Part shown: piece after piece, positions 1 through 6,315 of the stretch
Position numbering within the stretch: position 1 is the stretch's first letter
How the letters are laid out: the number at the start of each line of letters is the position of its first letter
Assembly: GCA_025928215.1 (NCBI GenBank)
Contig: JAICJW010000073.1
Coordinates: forward strand, 1-13,762
From: Chloroflexia bacterium
Lineage (GTDB): Bacteria > Chloroflexota > Chloroflexia > Thermomicrobiales > JALYUS01
Direction of reading: 5' to 3'
Length of the DNA: 13,762 bases
Notes under the pieces: generated by a model
The model's input: the letters and a program-made list of their open reading frames with translations, nothing else
What the model was told of the DNA's origin: nothing
Databases searched by the model: none
Program-made: the position numbers and the translations under genes

Positions 1-19
1 CTCTCGCGCAGGCTGAAGC

Positions 20-520
20 CTACGCCACCGGTTCTGTAAGCGCATCCTGAAGGGCCTGCAATCGCTCGCCAATCGTTGCGGTGCGCGTCGCGACGGCGTC
101 CGACGCCTGATGCTGCCGGGCTGCCGACGCGGGGAGTGTGCCTGCCAGTTCCTCCGCACGCTGGCTGAGGGCGGCGGCCCGCGCGACCGCGTCGTCCAGC
201 GCCACGAGTTGCTCCGCCATCGCGCGAAGCGCGTCCTTGTATGACGCGATTGTTGTGTCCAATTCGTCAGTCACCATCGCGATCCGAACCTCCTCGGCAT
301 CCGCCGCGAGCGCCGCCATCCGCGCCTCGTCCGCCGCGACGCGGCGCGCCATCTCCTCCGTGCGGTCGGCGAAATACTCGGCCACGCTGTCATCCTGCTC
401 GACATCCGCCTCATGCATCTGCGCTTCCTTGCGCGACTGCGTCAGCCGATCCGACAGCATCCGGCTTCGCGCCTGCCGCCATGCCGCTAATCGCTCTTCA
501 TATTCCTCGTGTAATGTCAC
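20..520 (-). CDS. Small charged coiled-coil protein, function unknown
   Basis: Predicted 166-residue soluble protein that I do not recognise. It is almost entirely helical, rich in Ala, Glu, Arg, Asp and Gln, and carries heptad-like runs (about residues 5-40, 52-80 and 85-150). No signal peptide, membrane segment, cysteine cluster or catalytic motif is visible. The frame is open back to 586, but I chose the GTG at 520 because GGAGGTG lies at 531-525, four bases upstream; nothing comparable precedes the ATG at 586. The stop is TAG at 22-20. It is divergent from the rusA-guaA-purD unit, with about 130 bases between the two starts. A structural or scaffolding role would fit a coiled coil, but nothing in the sequence fixes it. 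I am confident it is a real gene because of the ribosome binding site and its protein-like composition; the function is open. Confidence 0.72.
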   Translation of the reverse strand: MTLHEEYEERLAAWRQARSRMLSDRLTQSRKEAQMHEADVEQDDSVAEYFADRTEEMARRVAADEARMAALAADAEEVRIAMVTDELDTTIASYKDALRAMAEQLVALDDAVARAAALSQRAEELAGTLPASAARQHQASDAVATRTATIGERLQALQDALTEPVA

Positions 521-569
521 CGCGCACCTCCGAATGAGGCAAATCCCGTCAATACCCCGTGCCCGCGCA

Positions 570-599
570 TTGACGCGGGAACGCACACACGGCTATCCT
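570..599 (+). promoter_or_regulatory. Sigma70-type promoter for rusA-guaA-purD
   Basis: TTGACG (570-575) and TATCCT (594-599) are separated by 18 bases. The -35 box matches consensus at 5 of 6 positions and the -10 box at 4 of 6. The predicted transcript start is near 606, leaving a leader of about 44 bases before the GTG at 650. This also argues against the in-frame GTG at 611, which would be nearly leaderless. Confidence 0.5.
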
Positions 600-649
600 A
601 CACCCACGCGGTGTGTACGGACGCACCGCCGAACCCGTGGGAGGCCCCG

Positions 650-1081
650 GTGCGCCTGACCCTTCCCCTGCCGCCCGGCGTAAACAATCAGTATGTGACC
701 GTCGGCCATAAGCGCGTCCTCTCCAAGGAGGCAACCGCCTTCAAGAAACAGGTGATGGCGGCGGTCGAAAATGCTGTCTCGCACGATGCCGCGCTGCTCG
801 AAGAATTGGAGGGGATGCGCGGCATTCCGCTCGGTATTGACTTCGGCTTCCATTTTTCGTCGCCGCGCCGCCGCGATCTCGACGGCGGGCTCAAGATTGC
901 GCTCGATAGCCTCTGTGGCGCGCTCGGCCTCGATGATCGCGACGTAGTGGACATCCATCTCGCGAAGTTCCTCGATCCGCTCGCGCCCCGGTTGGATGCG
1001 GACATCGCGGCGATTCACGATTGGCAATTTGACACCCGGTACGTCTATCTCGGTGATGAGAAAGGAGCGGGTGCGGCATGA
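650..1081 (+). CDS. RusA-family crossover junction endodeoxyribonuclease
   Basis: Predicted 143-residue Holliday junction resolvase of the RusA family (PF05866), a metal-dependent nuclease that cuts four-way DNA junctions as a homodimer. The N-terminus (LTLPLPPGVNNQY) is the usual RusA opening strand and loop. The catalytic region RRDLDGGLKIALD supplies D76, D78 and K82, followed by LDDRDV with D95/D96; these correspond to the Asp-x-Asp-x3-Lys...Asp set of E. coli RusA. A glycine replaces the common Asn after the second Asp. The start is GTG at 650 with GGGAGG five bases upstream; an in-frame GTG at 611 would add 13 residues unlike the family. The stop overlaps the guaA start as ATGA (1078-1081), so the two are probably translationally coupled. 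RusA is often phage-borne, but no phage gene is nearby and the gene looks embedded in a housekeeping operon. Confidence 0.87.
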   Translation: MRLTLPLPPGVNNQYVTVGHKRVLSKEATAFKKQVMAAVENAVSHDAALLEELEGMRGIPLGIDFGFHFSSPRRRDLDGGLKIALDSLCGALGLDDRDVVDIHLAKFLDPLAPRLDADIAAIHDWQFDTRYVYLGDEKGAGAA

Positions 1082-2679
1082 ACAGTCAGCAACGAGTTCG
1101 GCGTACGTCATCGAACTTCGAACCTCGAACGCCGAACGCCGACCTTCCCGACACCGTCGTCGTCGTGGACTTCGGCTCGCAGACGGCGCAACTGATCGTC
1201 CGCCGCGTGCGAGAACTGAATGTCTATAGCGAACTCGTCCCCTATGACGCGCCGTGGGAGCGGATCGCCGCCCTCAATCCGAAGGGAATTATCCTCTCCG
1301 GCGGGCCGAAAAGCGTCTATGAGCCGGGAGCGCCGCAGTTGCCGGATTGGTTGCTGGCGCAGGACATTCCGATCCTCGGCATCTGCTACGGGATGCAGGC
1401 GCTGTTCCACGCGCTCGGTGGCGATGTGCGGCGGGAAGGGCATCCGGAGTACGGCCCGGCCGCCATTGATGTCGCCGCCGATGGCCGGATTTTCACTGGC
1501 CTTTCCCGGCATCTCGATGTCTGGATGAGTCACGGTGATTCAATTGCCGCGCCGCCGCCCGGCTGGCAGGTGCTCGCCTCCTCGCCGACCGCGCCGGTCG
1601 CTGCTGCGACGAACGGTCACATCGCCACCGTCCTCTTCCATCCCGAAGTCGTTCACACGCGAGAGGGAACGCCGCTGTTGCGCAACTTCCTCTATACCGT
1701 CTGTGGTTGCACCGGTAACTGGACGAGTGAAAACTTCGTGGATCAAGCGGTGTCGGATATTCGCACAAAGGTCGGTGAAGAAGGGCGGGTGCTTTGCGCG
1801 CTCTCCGGCGGAGTGGATTCGTCTGTCGCGGCGGTGCTCGTCCACCGGGCGATTGGCGAGCGCCTCACCTGCGTCTTCGTGGACAACGGCCTCCTGCGCG
1901 CGGATGAGGCGGAGCAGGTCGTTCGCACCTTCCGCGATGCCTTCCATATCGAACTCGTCCATGTGGACGCCTCGGATCGCTTCCTCGAAAAACTGAGCGG
2001 CGTGACCGACCCGGAAAAGAAGCGCAAAATCATCGGCGAAACCTTCATCCGCGTCTTCGAGGCGGAGGCGAAGAATCACGGCCCCTTCGCATTCCTCGCG
2101 CAGGGAACGCTCTATCCGGACGTTATCGAGAGTACGACTGCGGACACGAAAGCCGCGACGAAAATCAAGACGCATCACAATGTCGGCGGCTTGCCGAAGG
2201 ACCTGCAATTTACGCTCGTCGAACCGCTCCGCCATCTCTTCAAGGATGAGGTGCGCGCGGCGGGGCGGGCGCTCGGCCTCCCCGATGCGATCATTAACCG
2301 CCAGCCTTTCCCCGGCCCCGGCCTCGCCGTGCGCTGCCTCGGCGCAATCACCGACGAGCGCCTCGCAACGCTGCGCGGCGCGGACGCCATCGTGCGCGCT
2401 GAGATCGAGGGGGCGGGACTGGACGGCGAAATCTGGCAATACTTCGCCGTGCTACTGCCCGTCGAAAGCACCGGCGTGATGGGCGATGACCGTACCTACG
2501 CCCAGGCAATCGCCATCCGCGCCGTGACGAGCGAGGATGCAATGACCGCCGACTGGGCGCGCATCCCCTACGACATACTCGCCCGGATGAGCAATCGAAT
2601 CGTCAACGAAGTACGCGGCGTCAACCGCGTCACCTACGACATCACCTCCAAGCCCCCCGCGACGATTGAATGGGAGTGA
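1078..2679 (+). CDS. guaA: GMP synthase (glutamine-hydrolysing)
   Basis: Cytosolic enzyme that converts XMP, ATP and glutamine to GMP, the last step of guanine nucleotide synthesis. It has 533 residues. The class I glutamine amidotransferase domain (about 25-210) carries the nucleophile C103 in GICYGMQ and the H188/E190 pair in FHPEV. The ATP-pyrophosphatase domain carries the PP-loop SGGVDSS (243-249). The C-terminal dimerisation domain ends in the typical PPATIEWE. The ATG at 1078 has AAGGAG at 1062-1067, ten bases upstream, and overlaps the rusA stop. About 25 residues precede the conserved VVVDFGSQ, roughly 15-20 more than usual; part of this extension is encoded by a 7-base tandem repeat (1112-1146) and is probably unstructured. 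purD follows one base after the stop, so the unit groups purine genes. Confidence 0.96.
   Translation: MNSQQRVRRTSSNFEPRTPNADLPDTVVVVDFGSQTAQLIVRRVRELNVYSELVPYDAPWERIAALNPKGIILSGGPKSVYEPGAPQLPDWLLAQDIPILGICYGMQALFHALGGDVRREGHPEYGPAAIDVAADGRIFTGLSRHLDVWMSHGDSIAAPPPGWQVLASSPTAPVAAATNGHIATVLFHPEVVHTREGTPLLRNFLYTVCGCTGNWTSENFVDQAVSDIRTKVGEEGRVLCALSGGVDSSVAAVLVHRAIGERLTCVFVDNGLLRADEAEQVVRTFRDAFHIELVHVDASDRFLEKLSGVTDPEKKRKIIGETFIRVFEAEAKNHGPFAFLAQGTLYPDVIESTTADTKAATKIKTHHNVGGLPKDLQFTLVEPLRHLFKDEVRAAGRALGLPDAIINRQPFPGPGLAVRCLGAITDERLATLRGADAIVRAEIEGAGLDGEIWQYFAVLLPVESTGVMGDDRTYAQAIAIRAVTSEDAMTADWARIPYDILARMSNRIVNEVRGVNRVTYDITSKPPATIEWE
1112..1146 (+). repeat. Heptanucleotide tandem repeat CGAACNN in the guaA 5' end
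   Basis: Five consecutive 7-base units are visible: CGAACTT, CGAACCT, CGAACGC, CGAACGC and CGACCTT. The first four keep CGAAC exactly and the fifth has one change in it. Because 7 is not a multiple of 3, the reading cycles through frames and gives a 7-residue quasi-repeat (SNFEPRT then PNADLPD) in the GuaA N-terminal extension. The frame stays open. Confidence 0.7.
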
Positions 2680-2680
2680 G

Positions 2681-3958
2681 ATGAGCCGCGTCCTGATTGT
2701 CGGGAATGGCGCGCGGGAGCACGCGCTCGCCTGGAAGATCGCGCAGTCGCCCCGCTGCGCGGCAATGATCGTCGCGCCCGGCAATGCCGGAACGGCGCGG
2801 GCATTCCGCAATGCCCCAATCCCCACGACAGACATTGCCGGTATCGTCGCGCTGGCCGCGAGCGAGCGGATCGACCTCGTCGTTGTCGGGCCGGAGGAGC
2901 CGCTGGCCCGCGGCCTCGCCGACGCCCTCCGCACGCGCGGTATCTCCTGCTTCGGGCCAGGGGCGGATGGCGCGCGGATCGAGAGTAGTAAGGCGTGGAC
3001 GAAGGCCCTCCTGCATCAGGCCAGTGTGCCGACCGCCCGCGCGGAAACCTTCTCGGATATCCAACGCGCACTACCCGCATTGGAGGAAACCGCGTATCCG
3101 GTCGTCGTCAAAGCCGATGGCCTCGCTGCCGGCAAGGGCGTAACGATCTGTGCGACCCGTCGCGAGGCGGAAACCGCAGTCCGGGAGTCGCTTGAGGGCG
3201 GCGCGTTCGGCGTGGCGGGACAGACGGTGCTGATCGAGGAATATCTCGTGGGGGACGAGGTTTCCGTACTGGCGCTTGTGGATGGCGAAACCGTTGTGCC
3301 CCTCATGCCCGCGCGCGATCACAAGCGGATCGGCGAGGGCGAGACCGGCCCGAATACGGGCGGCATGGGGGCGTACGCGCCGACGGCGCTCGTGGACGCG
3401 GCGATGCACAGGCGGATCATGGATGAAATTCTCCGGCCTACGGCCCGTGCCCTCGCGGAGCGCGGCATCGTCTATCGTGGCGTCCTCTACGCGGGGTTAA
3501 TCCTCACGGCGGATGGCCCGAAGGTCATTGAGTACAATTGCCGCTTCGGTGATCCCGAGACGCAGGTGATCCTGCCCCTCCTCGACGCCGATCTGCTGAC
3601 GCTGTGCGCGGCGACGGCGCATGGGGAACTGGCATCCCTCGTGAATATGATTCGGTGGCACGATGCGGCATGCGTTGGGGTGGTTCTCGCGTCAGGCGGC
3701 TATCCCGGCGCCTACCCGACCGGGCTGCCGATCACGGGCCTGGACAATCCCGACGCCGCCGCGATGATCTTCCACGCTGGAACGAAGGGAGACGATCAGC
3801 AGCTCGTCACGAGTGGCGGGCGTGTCCTGACGGTCGTAGCAGTCGCGCCTACGCTTCACGACGCCCGCGCCCGCGCGTACGCGACGGCGAAATGTATCCA
3901 CTTCGACGGCGTCACCTACCGACGAGACATCGCCGCGCGCGAATTGCCCGATTCCTGA
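2681..3958 (+). CDS. purD: Phosphoribosylamine-glycine ligase (GARS)
   Basis: Cytosolic ATP-dependent ligase joining glycine to 5-phosphoribosylamine, the second step of de novo purine synthesis. The 425 residues match the usual length of about 420-430. The N-terminal domain opens with VLIVGNGAREHALAWK (4-19). The ATP-grasp domain shows VVVKADGLAAGKGV (141-154), IEEYLVGDEVS (185-195) and GPNTGGMGAYAP (223-234). The metal/ATP site includes the YNCRFGDPETQ segment, and the C-terminal domain is complete. I chose the ATG at 2681 because GGGAG (2672-2676) lies four bases upstream and MSRVLIVG is the normal family start; an in-frame ATG at 2666 lies inside guaA. The guaA stop and the purD ribosome binding site overlap, so coupling is likely. 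It converges with the Cas6-like gene with only 22 bases between stops and no obvious terminator. Confidence 0.96.
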   Translation: MSRVLIVGNGAREHALAWKIAQSPRCAAMIVAPGNAGTARAFRNAPIPTTDIAGIVALAASERIDLVVVGPEEPLARGLADALRTRGISCFGPGADGARIESSKAWTKALLHQASVPTARAETFSDIQRALPALEETAYPVVVKADGLAAGKGVTICATRREAETAVRESLEGGAFGVAGQTVLIEEYLVGDEVSVLALVDGETVVPLMPARDHKRIGEGETGPNTGGMGAYAPTALVDAAMHRRIMDEILRPTARALAERGIVYRGVLYAGLILTADGPKVIEYNCRFGDPETQVILPLLDADLLTLCAATAHGELASLVNMIRWHDAACVGVVLASGGYPGAYPTGLPITGLDNPDAAAMIFHAGTKGDDQQLVTSGGRVLTVVAVAPTLHDARARAYATAKCIHFDGVTYRRDIAARELPDS

Positions 3959-3980
3959 GCCGTTCCGAGTACGCGCGTCA

Positions 3981-5087
3981 TTACTTTCGTGGCCTCTTGC
4001 GGGGCTTGGCCTCCGGTCGGCGCGTCCGAGCGTTGGCAGGCGCAGATCGGGATCGTGAAGACGCGACGGGCTGCCGCTGCTCCTCGATAACGAACGCGAT
4101 CCGATCCGTCGGTGGGACAGGCCCAACGACAAACCGCCCCGCGCCGTGCAGTGTCCCCTTGCCGACACCAAGCGCCGCGCCCCACCGCACAACGGCGGCG
4201 ACGCGGGCGAGGTCCTCGGGAGAGCCAGTCAGCGTCACACCGCCGACGAAGCCACCGCGCGCCTCATCACCAACCCATTGGGTGGCATCATCGCGCAACT
4301 CCAGCCGCCCGATGGCCGCCGTGAATGATTCGTCAGCCAGCAAACCGGGCGGATCCGCGCCCACCGACGCGGCGACCGCGTCGAGCCGTTCCGCGATCCG
4401 GCGGAGGAGCACGGCGGAATCGGGCTGTCGCATCGTCGCGCCACCCACCACCAGACGTGTCGGTGTCAGAAATGTGAGCGGATACGCGCGCTCATCCCCG
4501 CTCGAAGCATCGTCGCTATCAGGAACAAAGGTCGCGGGGAGAGGCGGGATCGGCGAGGCCGTTTTTGTGGTGAAGGGTTCGGTTTCTCCACTGATTGGAT
4601 TCACCCATCGAACGCGACCGACCGAGATCGCGCCGCGCCGCGCCGCCTGCTCCCCTTCGCGGACGGCAAGCCCGAACCCCCATTCCGCAAGTTGAATTGC
4701 GGCTTGCACGAAGGCGAGGGCGAAGGACTCCCAGAGCGCGGGGAAGAGCTGATCCTGTGCAATGGTCACGCCGTATGTCACCCGTGCGCCGACCGGCAGC
4801 CCGCCCGGCTTCATTTCGGGCATGCGGATGACGAAGGGCCGGGTGTAGGCGCCGCGCTGCCGTCTCGTCGGATCGGCGGGTGCGACGATCGGCCAGACGG
4901 CGCAGCGCGGCAGCAGGGCGCAATTCATGCACTCCCCTTTGTGCGTGCGATCCCGCAGGCAACCGCGCTTGAGCATCGCCTCCCGCAGTGCCGCCGACAG
5001 CGCCTCACCAGGTGATCCACCGAATCGCAGGGGGCGCGTGACCGTGCCATCAACCTCGACGGTGGTAATCGCGAGTGGTGCGCTCAT
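3981..5087 (-). CDS. cas6: Cas6-like CRISPR pre-crRNA endoribonuclease (RAMP, PF10040 type), standalone
   Basis: Predicted 368-residue RAMP-fold ribonuclease. Cas6 proteins cut the repeats of pre-crRNA to release guide RNAs. The C-terminal glycine-rich loop is intact: GVGKGTLHGAG (307-317) fits GhGxxxxxGhG with a basic residue inside, followed by RFVVG. Upstream, FLTPTRLVVGG (206-216) and the GGFVGGVTLTG segment (278-288) look like the PF10040 core. A cysteine cluster C43-x9-C53-x2-C56-x5-C62 resembles the CxxC/LLPRC insert common in this subfamily and may bind zinc. A basic tail (344-368, Arg/Lys-rich) is extra. No catalytic histidine can be assigned by eye. The ATG at 5087 overlaps the stop of the PAP2 gene (ATGA), with no separate ribosome binding site, so translation is probably coupled. 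No CRISPR array or other cas gene is in the window. Membership in the family is well supported; a role in CRISPR here is inference. Confidence 0.83.
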   Translation of the reverse strand: MSAPLAITTVEVDGTVTRPLRFGGSPGEALSAALREAMLKRGCLRDRTHKGECMNCALLPRCAVWPIVAPADPTRRQRGAYTRPFVIRMPEMKPGGLPVGARVTYGVTIAQDQLFPALWESFALAFVQAAIQLAEWGFGLAVREGEQAARRGAISVGRVRWVNPISGETEPFTTKTASPIPPLPATFVPDSDDASSGDERAYPLTFLTPTRLVVGGATMRQPDSAVLLRRIAERLDAVAASVGADPPGLLADESFTAAIGRLELRDDATQWVGDEARGGFVGGVTLTGSPEDLARVAAVVRWGAALGVGKGTLHGAGRFVVGPVPPTDRIAFVIEEQRQPVASSRSRSAPANARTRRPEAKPRKRPRK

Positions 5088-6097
5088 GGCGCGTGGGCCG
5101 GCACGGGCGCGGCGACATGGCGCGCGGCATGCGCAGGCTCGCGAATCGGGCGGCGGGCGGGTAACGGCGGCATGCGGCGGTCAATCGCGTGGGCGATGCG
5201 GGCACTGACCACGACACAGACCATCGCCGCGAGAATATCAATCACGTAATGCTCCGCGAGATAGACGAGCGCGAGACTCATCAGCAAAAAGTAGAGGAGA
5301 CCGAGGAGGCCGAGTTTGCGCGACACCGGCCAGAACATCACGCAGGCGAGAAACGGATAGGATGCATGCAGCGAGGGCATCGCCGCGACATCATTGCTCG
5401 CGCCAATCGTCGCGTAGACGCTCCCGAACAGGCTTTGATTCGCCTGCACCGCGACATCCACCATCGGCCGGGCGAGATGCGGCAAGTACCCCTCCCGCGC
5501 GGACATCCACGGCGGTGCGGCCGGGAAAAGGAAGTAAATGTCGAGGATGATCGTCGTCAGCACGACGAAGGCAATCAGGTACCGGCGGAAAAAGGCGGGG
5601 TATTTCAGCCAGAGAACGAAGAGGATCGCGATGGGCGCGACGAAATGGCTCCAGTGCAGCCCCGTCGCCGCGTAATCGTACCAACGGAAGTGTTTGGGGA
5701 TCGTCAGGCGGTTCTGGAGCCAGACCGTCGGCACCGTCCCGAAGAAGAGATGCCGGTCCACTTCCAATGCCGCCGTATGATGAATCGGGATGCCGGTATT
5801 GTCCGCCACGCCACGCAGCCGCGCGAAGGCATCGAGGAAGACGGCGAGCGGTACCCAGGTGACGGCAAACGAGCGCAAGCGACCAAGCCATGCGGCGACG
5901 ACGAAGATCGGTACGAAAATCAGCAGTGATGACCAGTTCTGGCGGAAGAGCGAGAAGCCGACGAGATAGATCGTCGCGGCGATGACGACGAGAATTGGCG
6001 CTGCCTCGGTCGCTCTGGCGCGCAGCCCCCGCGCCCCGGCCGCCGCTTCGTCTTGTTCCGCAACGCGCAATGCGCTTGTTTCGTCCATCTCGCCCAT
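5084..6097 (-). CDS. PAP2 superfamily membrane protein, AUR1/inositol phosphotransferase-like
   Basis: Predicted 337-residue polytopic membrane protein of the PAP2_3 (AUR1-like) branch. Members are phosphatases or transfer phosphoinositol or similar head groups between lipids. The signature FPAAPPWM (191-198) is followed by the active-site motif PSLHAS (241-246, H244) and AEHYVIDI (281-288, H283 and D287), the expected His/His/Asp set. Membrane segments are near 33-50, 55-72, 77-92, 148-165, 172-192, 246-257, 262-282 and 285-303. The C-terminal 30 residues are Pro/Arg/Ala-rich and probably cytosolic. The start is either ATG 6097 or ATG 6088 (MDETSA); neither has a strong ribosome binding site, and a candidate -10 box (TATGAT at 6108-6103) lies so close that the message may be leaderless. 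It is the first gene of a two-gene unit with the Cas6-like gene. The substrate cannot be read from the sequence. Confidence 0.85.
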   Translation of the reverse strand: MGEMDETSALRVAEQDEAAAGARGLRARATEAAPILVVIAATIYLVGFSLFRQNWSSLLIFVPIFVVAAWLGRLRSFAVTWVPLAVFLDAFARLRGVADNTGIPIHHTAALEVDRHLFFGTVPTVWLQNRLTIPKHFRWYDYAATGLHWSHFVAPIAILFVLWLKYPAFFRRYLIAFVVLTTIILDIYFLFPAAPPWMSAREGYLPHLARPMVDVAVQANQSLFGSVYATIGASNDVAAMPSLHASYPFLACVMFWPVSRKLGLLGLLYFLLMSLALVYLAEHYVIDILAAMVCVVVSARIAHAIDRRMPPLPARRPIREPAHAARHVAAPVPAHAP

Positions 6098-6102
6098 GTG
6101 GC

Positions 6103-6133
6103 ATCATACGCCCTTTGCTTCCGCGCCTCGCAA
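6103..6133 (-). promoter_or_regulatory. Possible promoter of the PAP2-Cas6 unit
   Basis: Reading the minus strand, TTGCGA (6133-6128) and TATGAT (6108-6103) are separated by 19 bases. The -10 box is 5 of 6 to consensus; the -35 is 4 of 6 and the spacing is long. The predicted transcript start falls at about 6096, at the annotated ATG, suggesting a very short leader or use of the ATG at 6088. Weak call. Confidence 0.28.
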
Positions 6134-6203
6134 TGCATCACTCTATCATATCGCCTCGCTGGCCGCACCGGAAAAATCGTGCTGCTTTTCCGCAAAAAAT
6201 GCA

Positions 6204-6232
6204 CTGACATATAGCGAATGATCGAGTACACT
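6204..6232 (+). promoter_or_regulatory. Promoter of the secreted glycoside hydrolase
   Basis: CTGACA (6204-6209) and TACACT (6227-6232) are separated by exactly 17 bases, 5 of 6 and 4 of 6 to consensus, in a locally AT-richer stretch between divergent genes. The transcript would start near 6239, giving a leader of about 77 bases to the ATG at 6316. Confidence 0.42.
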
Positions 6233-6315
6233 CCATAACGTTCGAGATGAGCAGGTGATTGGCGCGTCGTGGGCGCGTCGTCCAAATCAGGATATGCGTG
6301 GGGAGTATCAAGGGA

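Noticed and set aside
611..649. Upstream GTG start for the RusA-family gene
   Set aside because: It lies about five bases from the predicted transcript start, has no ribosome binding site, and adds residues unlike the family; GTG 650 has GGGAGG.
1540..2439. Open frame of 299 codons on the minus strand
   Set aside because: It is antisense to the guaA ATP-pyrophosphatase region; shadow frame.
3604..4695. Open frame of 363 codons on the plus strand
   Set aside because: It overlaps the purD end and the Cas6-like gene on the opposite strand, and is Arg/Ser/Pro-rich without motifs, typical of antisense frames in GC-rich DNA.
3959..5087. CRISPR array near the Cas6-like gene
   Set aside because: No 25-40-base direct repeat with regular spacing was seen there or elsewhere in the window.
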